This document shows positions 9,966 to 19,168 of a stretch of DNA of 64,000 nt, piece after piece. Each line of letters starts with the position of its first letter. Within the stretch, counting starts at the first letter, position 1. Below the pieces are notes generated by a model that saw only the letters and a list, made by a program, of their open reading frames with translations, made no database searches and had not been told where the DNA came from. The stretch comes from Sporolactobacillus terrae DSM 11697 (lineage in GTDB: Bacteria; Bacillota; Bacilli; Bacillales; Sporolactobacillaceae), in contig NZ_JFZC01000063.1 of the NCBI RefSeq assembly GCF_000648615.1, positions 49,412 through 113,411 on the forward strand, read 5' to 3'. A program made the position numbers and the translations under genes.

Positions 9966-10015
9966 GTACCCCCTTGATGTTTAATTTTTATTAAATCATC
10001 CAGGGGGTACTGTTT
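9966..10015 (+). terminator. Intrinsic terminator after the lysozyme gene
   Basis: A 14-bp inverted repeat (GTACCCCCTTGATG at 9966-9979 with its partner at 9997-10010, one mismatch) is followed by TGTTT. It lies 50 bases after the lysozyme stop and probably ends the capsule/lysozyme transcript. Confidence 0.7.
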
Positions 10016-10121
10016 AGAGAATAATTCTTGTTGAATAGGAACATATTCAAGTTATCTATCTGTCTTATATTAGTGTTATTGCTCGCCGAATATAGCCGAA
10101 AGTTGACGGAATTGCCTGTCC

Positions 10122-10229
10122 AATAAGTGCCAGCTATAATGTCCGTAGGACTTATAGCTGGCACTTATTTTAGGAAAGGAAAAAGGACATCTCTTTGATC
10201 GTGTAATACCACTTACACGAGAGACGTCC
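10122..10229. other. Two strong hairpins bordering a mobile-element fragment
   Basis: A perfect 18-bp inverted repeat (AATAAGTGCCAGCTATAA at 10122-10139 and its complement at 10152-10169), whose loop can itself pair GTCC with GGAC, is followed by TTTTA. A second two-part hairpin pairs 10185-10194 with 10220-10229 and 10200-10206 with 10213-10219. Both precede the broken DUF6431-like coding fragment and are probably the end region and terminator structures of the insertion sequence from which that fragment came. Confidence 0.55.
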
Positions 10230-10245
10230 CCCAAATATCTACTAT

Positions 10246-10378
10246 ATGATTATTATATCAGACTATGAGCTTGTTGATAAGCATTTAACAGGTGTTTTCA
10301 GTCAAGAGTACGGAGAAGGTTCCTTGTCCCTGTTGCGGAGGACTCGTTAAAGTCATTGGAAGTAGACGGAGAAAAAGA
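10246..10378 (+). pseudogene. 5' fragment of a DUF6431-like mobile-element protein
   Basis: The ATG at 10246 opens a frame reading MIIISDYELVDKHLTGVFSQ; a small frameshift near 10320 then leads into a zinc-finger start, CPCCGGLVKVIGSRRRK. This matches my memory of the N terminus of the DUF6431 family carried by Bacillota insertion elements. The frame is lost where the sequence passes into rmlD (the shared string GACGGAGAAAAAGAAG near 10364-10380 may be the crossover). The family name is from recall and should be checked; that it is a truncated, frameshifted remnant is direct. Confidence 0.5.
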
Positions 10379-10543
10379 AGGCGCCTATAGCGAATTCGAT
10401 TTTCCGTCACCGCTTGGTGTTTATGGCCAGTCCAAGTATGCCGGAGAACAATTCGTTCACGACTTTCATTCTAAATTCTTCATTGCCCGTACCTCTTGGG
10501 TATACGGTCAATACGGCGGCAATTTCGTGAAGACGATGTTAAA

Positions 10544-12298
10544 CCTAGATTCCCGTGAAATTATACCATGGTTGGTGGTTCAACACCCAGAAGACGGTAT
10601 AAATCAATCTGTTTCTTGGTCAACTCGCCAATATGAGTATGGCCTCCAGGCTGACGGTATTGCTCAATGATATCCATTTCATCTAACAGTTCTTGTAACG
10701 TGTATTTTTTAAACAGCCCATGGTCACTCATGGCTTTTTTTATGTAAGAGAGATAGAACAGAGCCAGAAATTGAACGAAGAGTTTTCCTTCGAGGTTTTC
10801 TTCGGAGGAAACCGAGGTTCGCCGCATATTCAGCCGCTCTTTCAAGTTGCCAAATGCTTTTTCAATCATGTCTTTTGTCCGGTAGATTTCGACCGCTTCG
10901 ATCGGATCCTTGATGCCGTTCGAGATCAGGGCGAAATAACCGAAATCCTTTTCTGCTTTGGCAATGGCCTCCGTTTTCGGCGTGAGGGACAAACCTCTGA
11001 CCGGCGTTTCCTTCCATTCGTAGTAGCGAGTATAAAGCTTTTCATGATCAGGATTTCTTCGCCCGGATTGTAATTCTTCTTCAAGAGAATCCAGCAGTTT
11101 ATTAAAGGCTGTTTTGTCATCGGTCGCTTTTTGATCGTTATAATAGAGATGCAGATAAAGCCGCTTTTTGTCTTTGACCGTTTCGCCAGATCTCTTTTTT
11201 ACTTCCGTATAGTCCCAGTCGGTTAAAAACGACTCATAATAAAGGCCGCATCCGGAATGATAATGGCTCCTTGTGATCAGGCTCTGCCGCACATCATCTA
11301 AATGCTTCCGAACAAATTTCAGTGAGGTTCGGACACCAATTAAAAATTTGACATGATCTTGAAAGAAAGCGTTGATATTTTTCTCACTATAAAAGCCCCG
11401 ATCCATAACCAGTTTGATTTTCTTTTGTTTCAGAAAATCCATGTCTGCCAGTAAATGACGAATCGTCTTTACGTCGGCAATGTTGCCCGGCAGTTTCCGA
11501 TAAGCCACGGGCAGACCGGAGGTCTCACCATAAAGAAGAGCCAGATTAATCTGCGGAAGCGGTTCGTGATCCTTGTTTTTTCCATATTTGACCTGTTTCA
11601 GTGTCTTGGAATAGGACGAAATGGAGGTGGTATCATAGGCAAGAAATTCTTCACGAATCCGTCGCTTATTTTGGAGCAGAAAGAAATGATGTTTGGCATT
11701 TTCGGTGATTGAACTGAATAGATCGCTGCTTCGTTGGGAAGGGAGATTCCGTCCATAGGGATGAACGTGAGTTTTTGCCCAACGAGGAAAGCGGCTCATT
11801 GGATTTCGGTCTTCTAACACGAGGTAATAAGCCAGTGAAAGCAGCTGTTTGTAGGATTCTGGGAAACAACGTTCCAGATCTTCAGTGATCCCGAGTTTCG
11901 TGCCGATGGCATCAAACAAGTAGGTGGCTCCATAGAATTGACGCTGGTAGATAACGGAGGGAACAGGGCCACGTTTCTTATGGGTTAAAAGCTTCTGTAT
12001 CGTTTCAGCATATTTTTTAGAAGGAATCAGTTCGCCGGTTTGCGGATCGAGCTTCCCAATACATTTTCGATGATTACGTGTCTGTTTCTTTTCTTTATCC
12101 CAGTACCCTACAGATTCATAGACGTAGGTAACTCCGTTTTTCTTATTCTTTAAATAGACCAGCGACATGTTCATCCCTCCTAAGAATGGTATAATTATAC
12201 CATGCTTAGTCAGAAAAAGCAACATTAAAAATGCCTGAATCCCTTGATATTAAAGGGTTCAGGCATGATCATTGGTATAAATGTTTGGGAATGCAGGG
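10544..12298 (-). mobile_element. IS1634-family insertion sequence, 1755 bp
   Basis: Boundaries come from the interrupted rmlD: TTAAA is duplicated at 10539-10543 and 12299-12303. The ends are imperfect inverted repeats (left CCTAGATTCCC...TTATACCAT, right complement CCCTGCATTCCC...TTATACCAAT). One transposase gene fills it on the minus strand. A hairpin at about 12236-12264 (GCCTGAATCCCTT / AAGGGTTCAGGC) lies between the transposase start and the end. Confidence 0.9.
10561..12168 (-). CDS. IS1634-family DDE transposase
   Basis: About 535 residues from the ATG at 12168 (MSLVYLKNKKNG), which is seven bases from AGGAGG; an upstream in-frame ATG at 12225 lacks such a site. The N-terminal part is typical of IS1634 transposases (YVYESVGYWDKEKKQTRN). 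Candidate catalytic residues are the Asp of AYDTTSIS, the Asp of VMDRGFYSEKN and the Glu of DMIEKAFGNLKERL, the DDE triad of the IS4-like fold. The frame is intact, so the element may still be mobile. It opposes and interrupts rmlD. Confidence 0.92.
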   Translation of the reverse strand: MSLVYLKNKKNGVTYVYESVGYWDKEKKQTRNHRKCIGKLDPQTGELIPSKKYAETIQKLLTHKKRGPVPSVIYQRQFYGATYLFDAIGTKLGITEDLERCFPESYKQLLSLAYYLVLEDRNPMSRFPRWAKTHVHPYGRNLPSQRSSDLFSSITENAKHHFFLLQNKRRIREEFLAYDTTSISSYSKTLKQVKYGKNKDHEPLPQINLALLYGETSGLPVAYRKLPGNIADVKTIRHLLADMDFLKQKKIKLVMDRGFYSEKNINAFFQDHVKFLIGVRTSLKFVRKHLDDVRQSLITRSHYHSGCGLYYESFLTDWDYTEVKKRSGETVKDKKRLYLHLYYNDQKATDDKTAFNKLLDSLEEELQSGRRNPDHEKLYTRYYEWKETPVRGLSLTPKTEAIAKAEKDFGYFALISNGIKDPIEAVEIYRTKDMIEKAFGNLKERLNMRRTSVSSEENLEGKLFVQFLALFYLSYIKKAMSDHGLFKKYTLQELLDEMDIIEQYRQPGGHTHIGELTKKQIDLYRLLGVEPPTMV

Positions 12299-12668
12299 TT
12301 AAAGCTCGCCGAAACCCATGATCAGCTCAAAGTGGTTAATGACCAACGTGGCTGTCCAACCTATACCAAGGACCTTGCAGAAAAAATTATCGAACTGTTT
12401 CAAACGGATAAGTACGGTGTATACCATCTCTCTAATTCAGGAAGCTGCACCTGGTATGAATTTGCGAAGGCAATTTTTGAAATGAAAGGGTTGGATGTTA
12501 CAGTTAATCCATGCACGACAGAAGAATTTCTGCGTCCAGCCAAACGCCCGAAGAATTCAGAGTTTGAACATATGGCACTGAGGTTGAATGGGTTTGCGGA
12601 TATGAGAGATTGGGGTAATGCTTTAGAGGACTTTCTGAGCATCGCGAATTGAACACAAAGCAATTGAT

Positions 12669-12700
12669 AAAAAGAATGGGGCGATCGCCTCATTCTTTTT
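12669..12700 (+). terminator. Intrinsic terminator after rmlD remnant
   Basis: AAAAAGAATG at 12669-12678 pairs with CATTCTTTTT at 12691-12700 around a GGCGATCGCC core, followed by a T-rich tail. It could act in both directions. Confidence 0.75.
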
Positions 12701-12740
12701 GATTGTTTATACTAATTAAACGGCCCAAATTTTTTATCTC

Positions 12741-12769
12741 TTGACACCTGCATGCCATTGCGGTATTTT
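12741..12769 (+). promoter_or_regulatory. Possible sigma-A promoter for the TagF/GT4 gene
   Basis: TTGACA at 12741-12746 and TATTTT at 12764-12769 are 17 bases apart, about 120 bases before the coding start. The -35 box is perfect and the -10 box is weak (TATTTT rather than TATAAT). No other candidate was seen in the 190-base gap. Confidence 0.4.
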
Positions 12770-12891
12770 GACAGTTGATCCCGAAAAAGCATTGAGATTT
12801 TTCGAAGATTATGTAAAGGCATGGTTAATAGATGTTAACAGGAACAATGCATGTAGAAATGAAGATTGCTTCATGAGTTTTCATCGAATGT

Positions 12892-15800
12892 ATGATGCAT
12901 GTTAAAGGAGAAATGGACAGCGTGAGTAGGCTAAAGAAGGTTATAAAAAGAAGGCTGCGATTCATTTTTGGACCGCTGTTAAATGGCTTGAAAAAAAACC
13001 ATCGCGTGAGAAGGATTTATGCACGCTATTATGATCGGAGCGTCATAAAGAAGAATGTCATCCTTTATGAGAGTAGAGATGGTCATAGTATCACGGATTC
13101 TCCTTATGCCATTTTCAAGTATTTGCTGGGGCATGATCCGAAACAGAAGTACACGCATATTTGGAGTATTACCGAGGGAGATCCTGAACTTGCTGAGGTT
13201 ACGAAAGACTATGCAGAACGGCCAAATGTTCATTTTGTACGGCGTAATTCGCGGGCGTATGTGAAGACGCTCGCAGAAGCAGAGTATTTAATTACTAATT
13301 CGACATTTCAAACGTTTTTTGTCCCAAAAGAGGGACAGAAATACATTAATACATGGCATGGGACGCCTTTGAAAACGATGGGCTTCGATATTCCTGGTAA
13401 TCCGTCGCATTCGCAAAATGTGCTTCGCAATTTTCTTTCGGCGCATTATCTATTGAGCCCGAACGCACATACGACGAAAATGTATGCGAAAAGCTACAAA
13501 ATGGATGGACTGTATTCAGGGGAAATATTGGAAAGCGGTTACCCGCGCATCGATTTAACCTTGACGACGTCTAAAGCGGAAATCTTGGCGAAACTGAGAA
13601 AGAAACAGGTGAGCATCGACCCGGCTAAGAAAATCTTCCTTTACACGCCAACGTGGAAGGGAACGAATGTCAATCATGCGCAAGGAAATATCAAACAGAT
13701 TATTGCGGAGCGAAATTTCTTAGAGCAGGAACTGGGCGATCAGTACAATGTGCTGATCAAGGTACATCCTTTCTTGTACCCACATGTCCGAGGGCAAGAA
13801 GAATTACAAGGCAAGCTGATTCCGGATGTGACCGATACAAACGAACTGCTCAGCGTTGTCGACTTGCTCGTCACCGATTACTCAAGCATTTTCTTTGATT
13901 ACCTCGTTACTGATCGACCGATCATTTTCTATTGCTGGGACAAGGATCTCTACGATACCGAGCGTGGGATGTATATTAAAGCGAAAGCGTTGCCTGGACC
14001 GACTGCATTCAATGTATGGCAGTTGGTTGATCTGGTCAAGCGCGTCAAAGAAGTTGAGCAAGACTATAAGCATGCCTATCAAAAAATGAAAGATCGTTTC
14101 GTCAATTATGATGATGGGCATGCAACGGAGCGCTATGTGGACTATATTTTTAATCATAAGCACGAGGAACGGATCAATCGTGTTCGCTTAAACAGCAAGA
14201 AGAAGAAAATACTGATCTATCCCGGTGGTTTGAAGAACAATGGGATCACATCGAGTTTTATTAATTTGACGAACAGTATTGATTACGATAAATATGATGT
14301 GACGCTCTTTACAAACACGCCGCATCGTGCCGAAGTGTTAAATAATCTGAACAAGGTTAATCCGAATGTGCGCATGTTGTTCAAACCGGGGATACCGATT
14401 TATAAATTGAACGAAATCTATCGAGATAAACTGATTCAGAATCGCTCATTAAAAGGTTATTTGAAGATGTTTTATCCGAAGAAAGCGTATAAGCGGGAAG
14501 TTAATCGCTTAATGGGGAATCAGAGCTTTGATGTCAGCATTGATTTCAGTGGCTACAGCTATTTTTGGGCGAAATATATTATTGAAGCGAATTCTGCGAA
14601 AAAGATCTGCTTTATGCATAACGATGTGAAAGCAGACAGTGAACGAACGATTGGGAACAAACATCCTCACTTGATTAATTTGCGCGGTATTTTTTCGCTC
14701 TATGATAAGTTTGATAAGCTGCTCAGTGTTTCCAAGGCGACAATGGAGCTGAATAAAGCAAAATTAAAGCAGTATGCCAATGAGGATAAATTCGATTACG
14801 CGGTGAATACGATTGATCCACAGAAAATACTCAGTCTGAACGAGGAAGAAGATGCGTCCGTTTCAGAGACCTTGTCGATTAAACCCGTCAAATTCAATGC
14901 TAAATTCACGGAAACGTATTCACAAGTTAACATTTGGCCGGAGCTGACTGATCCGGCGGCTTCCTCGCCGGTTGCACACCGTGTTCCGAAGCATGCCTCA
15001 GTCTTTGTTCTTGCGGAAGCGAGGGAACAGAATGAAACGAAGTACTGCAAAATCTTGATTAATTCAATTTATGTTGGCTGGGTGATGAAGCATCAAATCG
15101 AGTACCTTCAAGACGAAATTCTCGAGCAGCATGCGAGCCAAGCCTATGGATCGATTCAATGGCCGGGACACAATGGTTTATGGACCAAGCCATATGATGT
15201 CGCGGGTTGCCTGCGCATCTCTGACGTTCACTTTTTAAAGAATGTGCTGGTGCGTATAAAAGAAGAAGCTGTGACGACAACAGCAACCTATGCGCGAATT
15301 GCTGTTAAAAATCAAGAATTGGGCTGGCTGGATGCGAACGCGATGAAGTACCTTGGTGAAGAAAAAAGTGTTTCACAGCGCTTGAGACGAACAGTTAAGG
15401 AATTCATGAACCATGTCAAACATCGTCACGTCATTGCCGCACTGCCGAACCGTACGCTTGAGGAAGAGCGTTTGTCTCTTTTTGGAACGATTACGGAGGA
15501 TTCGGATCGCTACACGATTTGGAACAAGCCCTATCCGAATTATGGTTGTAAACAAGTGTGCAACGCAGCTGAATTCGCCGGCAGAATCGTAACGATCCGA
15601 AAAAAAAGCACCACAAGAGTAGGCGCTTTTTACTTGTGCAACTGCGATCGAAAGACGCTCGGCTGGCTGGATGTACAGGCTGTGCGGACATTCGATGAAT
15701 CCGAACGGACTAATGTGATCATTGAAGAGAAAGACGTCCACTATTCTGTGAGACTCAAGCGAGGTGCTGATCGTTCCATTTGGAAAGCGCCGATCGGCTT

Positions 15801-16515
15801 CAGCGAAAATGAACAGATTGCTTTGCTAAATGATGAGGTCAACTACCTGGTTAAGAAGGAAATTCAGACATGTGAAGCAAGAAGTTTGAAATTGTTCACT
15901 GATGACGGATCAGAATGCATCGGCTACATTGCAGACGATATGGCAATGCTCAATGAGAAAGACTTAAGAACGATTAATGGCGAGTTTATCGGAGAAATTG
16001 ATCCAAATTGTTTCAACTTTATTTCGATGGGGCGCCTGTCACCAGAGAAAAATCAAAAAGAATTGATTAAAGCCATTGCGAAACTGGCCAAAGCGTATGC
16101 GAATGTCCGTCTTTATCTTCTTGGAAGTGGACCGTTGAAAAATGAACTCTTGACGCTCATTTCCGAGCTGGAGGTAGAAGATAAGGTCTTTCTACTGGGG
16201 CAAGTCGAGCAACCGTTCCGCATCATGCGGCAATGCGACTGTTTTGTCCTATCATCCATCTATGAGGGACAGCCGATGGTGCTTCTCGAAGCAATGACGC
16301 TCGGAATGAAAATTGTCGCATCAAATATTGTTGCGAATAGGTATGTGCTGAAGAACGGCATCTATGGGCTGTTAACGAAGGGTACGGATGACTTGAGTAT
16401 CTATGAGGCGTTGAAAGAAATTTATGATCATCCGTCAATGAGCTTCAAGCCATTCGACTATGAGAGGTACAATGAACAAGCCATTCATGAATTTTATCAA
16501 AAAATTAGTGAATAA
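12892..16515 (+). CDS. CDP-glycerol transferase fused to a GW-module-split GT4 glycosyltransferase
   Basis: A 1207-residue protein. Residues about 20-430 are a CDP-glycerol:poly(glycerophosphate) transferase (TagB/TagF family): INTWHGTPLKTMG near residue 160 and LVTDYSSIFFDYL near 325 are signature motifs. Residues about 437-640 are the N-terminal half of a GT4 enzyme (KILIYPGGLKNNGITSSF), and the C-terminal half begins near residue 1040 (FISMGRLSPEKN) and holds the EX7E motif in YEGQPMVLLEAM. Between these halves are four GW-like modules with VGWV, LGWLD, LGWLD and IGYI. It presumably makes glycosylated glycerol-phosphate wall polymer at the cytoplasmic membrane. AAAGGAG at 12904-12910 favours a start at GTG 12922 or ATG 12913 over 12892. 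Confidence 0.88.
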   Translation: MMHVKGEMDSVSRLKKVIKRRLRFIFGPLLNGLKKNHRVRRIYARYYDRSVIKKNVILYESRDGHSITDSPYAIFKYLLGHDPKQKYTHIWSITEGDPELAEVTKDYAERPNVHFVRRNSRAYVKTLAEAEYLITNSTFQTFFVPKEGQKYINTWHGTPLKTMGFDIPGNPSHSQNVLRNFLSAHYLLSPNAHTTKMYAKSYKMDGLYSGEILESGYPRIDLTLTTSKAEILAKLRKKQVSIDPAKKIFLYTPTWKGTNVNHAQGNIKQIIAERNFLEQELGDQYNVLIKVHPFLYPHVRGQEELQGKLIPDVTDTNELLSVVDLLVTDYSSIFFDYLVTDRPIIFYCWDKDLYDTERGMYIKAKALPGPTAFNVWQLVDLVKRVKEVEQDYKHAYQKMKDRFVNYDDGHATERYVDYIFNHKHEERINRVRLNSKKKKILIYPGGLKNNGITSSFINLTNSIDYDKYDVTLFTNTPHRAEVLNNLNKVNPNVRMLFKPGIPIYKLNEIYRDKLIQNRSLKGYLKMFYPKKAYKREVNRLMGNQSFDVSIDFSGYSYFWAKYIIEANSAKKICFMHNDVKADSERTIGNKHPHLINLRGIFSLYDKFDKLLSVSKATMELNKAKLKQYANEDKFDYAVNTIDPQKILSLNEEEDASVSETLSIKPVKFNAKFTETYSQVNIWPELTDPAASSPVAHRVPKHASVFVLAEAREQNETKYCKILINSIYVGWVMKHQIEYLQDEILEQHASQAYGSIQWPGHNGLWTKPYDVAGCLRISDVHFLKNVLVRIKEEAVTTTATYARIAVKNQELGWLDANAMKYLGEEKSVSQRLRRTVKEFMNHVKHRHVIAALPNRTLEEERLSLFGTITEDSDRYTIWNKPYPNYGCKQVCNAAEFAGRIVTIRKKSTTRVGAFYLCNCDRKTLGWLDVQAVRTFDESERTNVIIEEKDVHYSVRLKRGADRSIWKAPIGFSENEQIALLNDEVNYLVKKEIQTCEARSLKLFTDDGSECIGYIADDMAMLNEKDLRTINGEFIGEIDPNCFNFISMGRLSPEKNQKELIKAIAKLAKAYANVRLYLLGSGPLKNELLTLISELEVEDKVFLLGQVEQPFRIMRQCDCFVLSSIYEGQPMVLLEAMTLGMKIVASNIVANRYVLKNGIYGLLTKGTDDLSIYEALKEIYDHPSMSFKPFDYERYNEQAIHEFYQKISE

Positions 16516-16622
16516 TGTATAAGAATCGATAAAGTGAATCAGTAAGTGATAGAAACTTGGAACACCGCTGCATCATTTTCGCATTACATTTGTAATGATA
16601 TAAAAGGATATGTGGGAAACCA

Positions 16623-17996
16623 ATGGGCAGAATTAAAGTTGCTGTAATCGGAAGCTGTGCCTCAAGAGATAATTTTAATCATCATTTTGTTCCGAACTAT
16701 AAAGAGTTCTTCCAATGTGTCGTTTCACAGAATCAGATGTCGATGATTTCACTCATGGCAGATCCGCTTCCGTTTGATGCGGATCATGTAACGGGTGATG
16801 TTTCAGATTATGCTAAACAACATTTTATATCGGAGTTAGAGAAATCGGTCTTCTATAACCTTTTAATCAACGATCCGGACTATGTGATTTTGGATTTCTA
16901 CGCGGATGTATTCTATGGGGCGCGGAAAATCAATCAATCGTTTATCACCAATAAGGTTTGGCAGTTTAAGAAGATCAATATATACAAGCATTTTGAAATA
17001 GGTGAAGCGATTTCCTTTCCAAAAAATAAGCCATCTCTGCTTAAGGCTTGGACATGCAAAAAGAAAGAACAGCGCTTCATGACGCTTTGGAAAGATAGTG
17101 TCGATCAATTTGTTTCGTTTATGCGCGACTACTTGCCTAACTGCAAAATCGTCATTAATCAATCGCGATTCACGAACGCGTAGTTTGATGAGGAAAAAGG
17201 TGAGATTGCCCGAATCACCGATAAATTAAACCACCAATACGACCTTGAACGATTAAATCGTATCTGGTCGGAGATGGACGCCTATTTCATTGAGAAGTAC
17301 AAGGTAAAATCGATAGACTTCGGGGATAAAAAATATCTTGCAGATCCGAATAATCAATGGGGATTGTTCTACCTGCATTTTGAAAAGACACATTATCTGG
17401 ATTTTCGCGATCGGTTCTTGAAGATCGTTTTCGATGATTTGCTCGAAAATCAAAAAGCACGAAAAAGAATCAATTCCTGCTCGGTTAATCTGATCAAAAA
17501 TGCTACGTTCAATTTGGGCAAGAAATACTGGACCTGCTGGCAGGACGCATTTGTCATTCACGAAAATGGGACAAAAGCAAATAGCGTAGCGTTCAAACAA
17601 GCGCATCTGAAGGAGGATACCAATCGGCAACTTTGGTCAAACGCAGTTGAGATCAATGCCGACGGTAAATCAGCCTATACGTTGTCCTTTGATGTGCGTA
17701 TTGAAAACAGACGACGCGTTGATAGTAAACAAGCGATTTTTGGTATTCGACTGTACAACAAACCTAAGTCTATCTTTCAAAAAGATTCGGTGGCTCATTA
17801 CTACTTAACCATGCATCAGTTTCCCATTAAGGACAGTGAGTGGACGAGGTGTACGTTTACTTTTGCGCCAACTGAGGGACGATTCATAAAAGTGGGGCCT
17901 TATCTGTTTCGCAATGGTTCGGTTGAATGGCGGCGCATCCAATTAGAGAAGGGAAATCATGCCACCTCATGGAAGCCGGGCTACAGAGAACAGTGA
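16623..17996 (+). pseudogene. DUF6270-like protein interrupted by an in-frame TAG
   Basis: The first part (16623-17180) reads MGRIKVAVIGSCASRDNF..., with the GSCASRD start of DUF6270-type SGNH-like proteins. A TAG at 17181-17183 interrupts it, but the same frame continues without a shift (FDEEKGEIARITDK...) to 17996, giving about 457 residues in all. The last ~150 residues (NATFNLGKKYWTCW..., SAYTLSFDVRI, WTRCTFTFAPTEGRFIKVGPYLF) resemble a beta-sandwich carbohydrate-binding module. A single-base change (for example TGG, CAG or TAC to TAG) would explain it. The gene follows the teichoic-type transferase and may have modified wall polymer. The second part could still be made from the internal ATG at 17274. 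DUF number is from recall. Confidence 0.75.
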
Positions 17997-18150
17997 ATCA
18001 AGGATTGAGAGCCGAGTTGTCCGGGTGCATCATGAGTAACCGCATTCGATGTCTAGTGATGGCTAGTCCAACCGAAATCCGACTGCATCGCGCACTTAGG
18101 ACATAAACGAGAGACACGCGCGCCGTGCAAGGGGGGACAGTACTAAAAAG

Positions 18151-18190
18151 CAGAAGCATCATCTAGAAATGATGCTTCTGTTTGCCATTT
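18151..18190 (+). terminator. Intrinsic terminator
   Basis: CAGAAGCATCAT (18151-18162) pairs with ATGATGCTTCTG (18169-18180), followed by TTTGCCATTTTTTT. It lies about 150 bases after the DUF6270-like gene and ends the wall-polymer transcript. Confidence 0.75.
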
Positions 18191-18420
18191 TTTTGAGTAC
18201 GTGTCTTTCTCGCCTTGGCACCTCTTCATCGATAAGCATCATGTGTGAATCGATCGAGGATGGCTGTTTATGACAGAATAAAAGTACAGAGTTCTGCAAG
18301 GAATTTGTGCAGAACTAAGTCGCATAAAAAATAGGCTTGCTAGCCCTTAACATAACCTCTACCATTTGGTGTTTGGATTGAGCGATCTTAACAGTGGGAG
18401 GAAATGAAAGGAGGCTAGCA

Positions 18421-18498
18421 ATGTCTGAAATCAATTGTATGAAGCGCAGAAAGCAAAGACTTTTACCGATTAGTGAAATCAAGAAAGGCTGCCTGTAA
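18421..18498 (+). CDS. Very short ORF with strong ribosome site, unknown
   Basis: A 25-codon frame, MSEINCMKRRKQRLLPISEI..., starts nine bases after AAAGGAGG (18409-18416), an unusually good site for so short an ORF. The peptide is basic in the middle. It may be the surviving start of a longer gene whose remainder was lost, since the following 500 bases look decayed. I do not recognise it. Confidence 0.25.
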   Translation: MSEINCMKRRKQRLLPISEIKKGCL

Positions 18499-18932
18499 TG
18501 GGTAAACCGCAAACCTGAAGATGGAAATCGTCTTCATAGTATCCCCCTGATAAGAATGATGAAAAAAATAACAGGCCCCCCTACATTATACACATGCGTA
18601 TAGCCGTGGTAGGTGTATAGGTGTGATGAGAAACGCAACTTTGTACACTTGAATCGGGTAGTATTGAACGGTATGCTAATCACAATCACAAACGTTATTT
18701 AGATGTTTCCATCAAAGATGCAACCTCAACCGTTACCATTCAACAATGCTGGTTTCTAGATTCAATGCCCTCTGCGTTGATCAATTTAGAAATTAAGGGC
18801 AACTCTCCAATCGCAATAGCAAGAAAATCTATTAGTAATGAATGAAAAAAAGAAATGCGCCGTTGTAGGATCAATCATCCATGAATCGTGCAGACGTATC
18901 AACGGACATTGATATTCGGAGGATTTGAAAAA
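18499..18932. other. Apparently decayed intergenic sequence
   Basis: No intact gene. One frame between about 18648 and 18845 gives a coding-like stretch (YANHNHKRYLDVSIKDATST... ending in a TGA) without a start, perhaps a gene remnant. Nothing else is identifiable. Confidence 0.3.
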
Positions 18933-19040
18933 ATGGAAAAATTCGCATTTTATTTAGAGTCCGACGGCAACAGGCCGGTAACCAACAACGATGGGTCGCC
19001 AAACGAGATCATTCGTGCGGTGTATATTGCCATTGAATAG
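18933..19040 (+). CDS. Short ORF beside the IS21 end, unknown
   Basis: A 35-residue frame, MEKFAFYLESDGNRPVTNND..., with GGAGG about ten bases upstream, ends in TAG eight bases before the IS21 left end. It could be a small gene or the truncated start of one. Codon use looks genuine, but I do not recognise the sequence. Confidence 0.3.
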   Translation: MEKFAFYLESDGNRPVTNNDGSPNEIIRAVYIAIE

Positions 19041-19168
19041 TGCCAGCTGTGCCATATTTTAGGGCGTGTTAGGACAAAATATAGAGCCACTTGTGCCATA
19101 ACCAGAGCCACCTCCTGTATACTAGGTTTGCACCATCGGTGCAAATTCATTAAATAGGAGGTTTTCGT

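Larger units (their letters stand above)
10365..12652 (+). pseudogene. rmlD: dTDP-4-dehydrorhamnose reductase, 5'-truncated and split by an IS
   Basis: Two pieces of RmlD/RfbD are visible. The first (to 10543) has GAYSEFDFPSPLGVYGQSKYAG, which includes the SDR YxxxK catalytic motif, and ARTSWVYG; the second (12299-12652) carries DQRGCPTYTKDLA through the C terminus. Removing the insertion and one copy of TTAAA restores the reading M-L-K-L-A-E-T-H exactly in frame, so the gene was intact at this point before the IS arrived. Roughly the first 100 residues, including the NAD(P)-binding loop, are missing and replaced by a mobile-element fragment. RmlD makes dTDP-L-rhamnose; this copy cannot work. 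No rmlA, rmlB or rmlC is present in the window. Confidence 0.88.

Noticed and set aside
10720..11073. Plus-strand ORF of 117 codons within the IS1634 element
   Set aside because: It lies antisense to the transposase, has no ribosome site and no recognisable motif.
12780..12820. GCATTGAGATTTTTCG resembling part of the LXG leader (GGGCATTGAGATTTT)
   Set aside because: The match is too short (about 14 bases) and without surrounding similarity.
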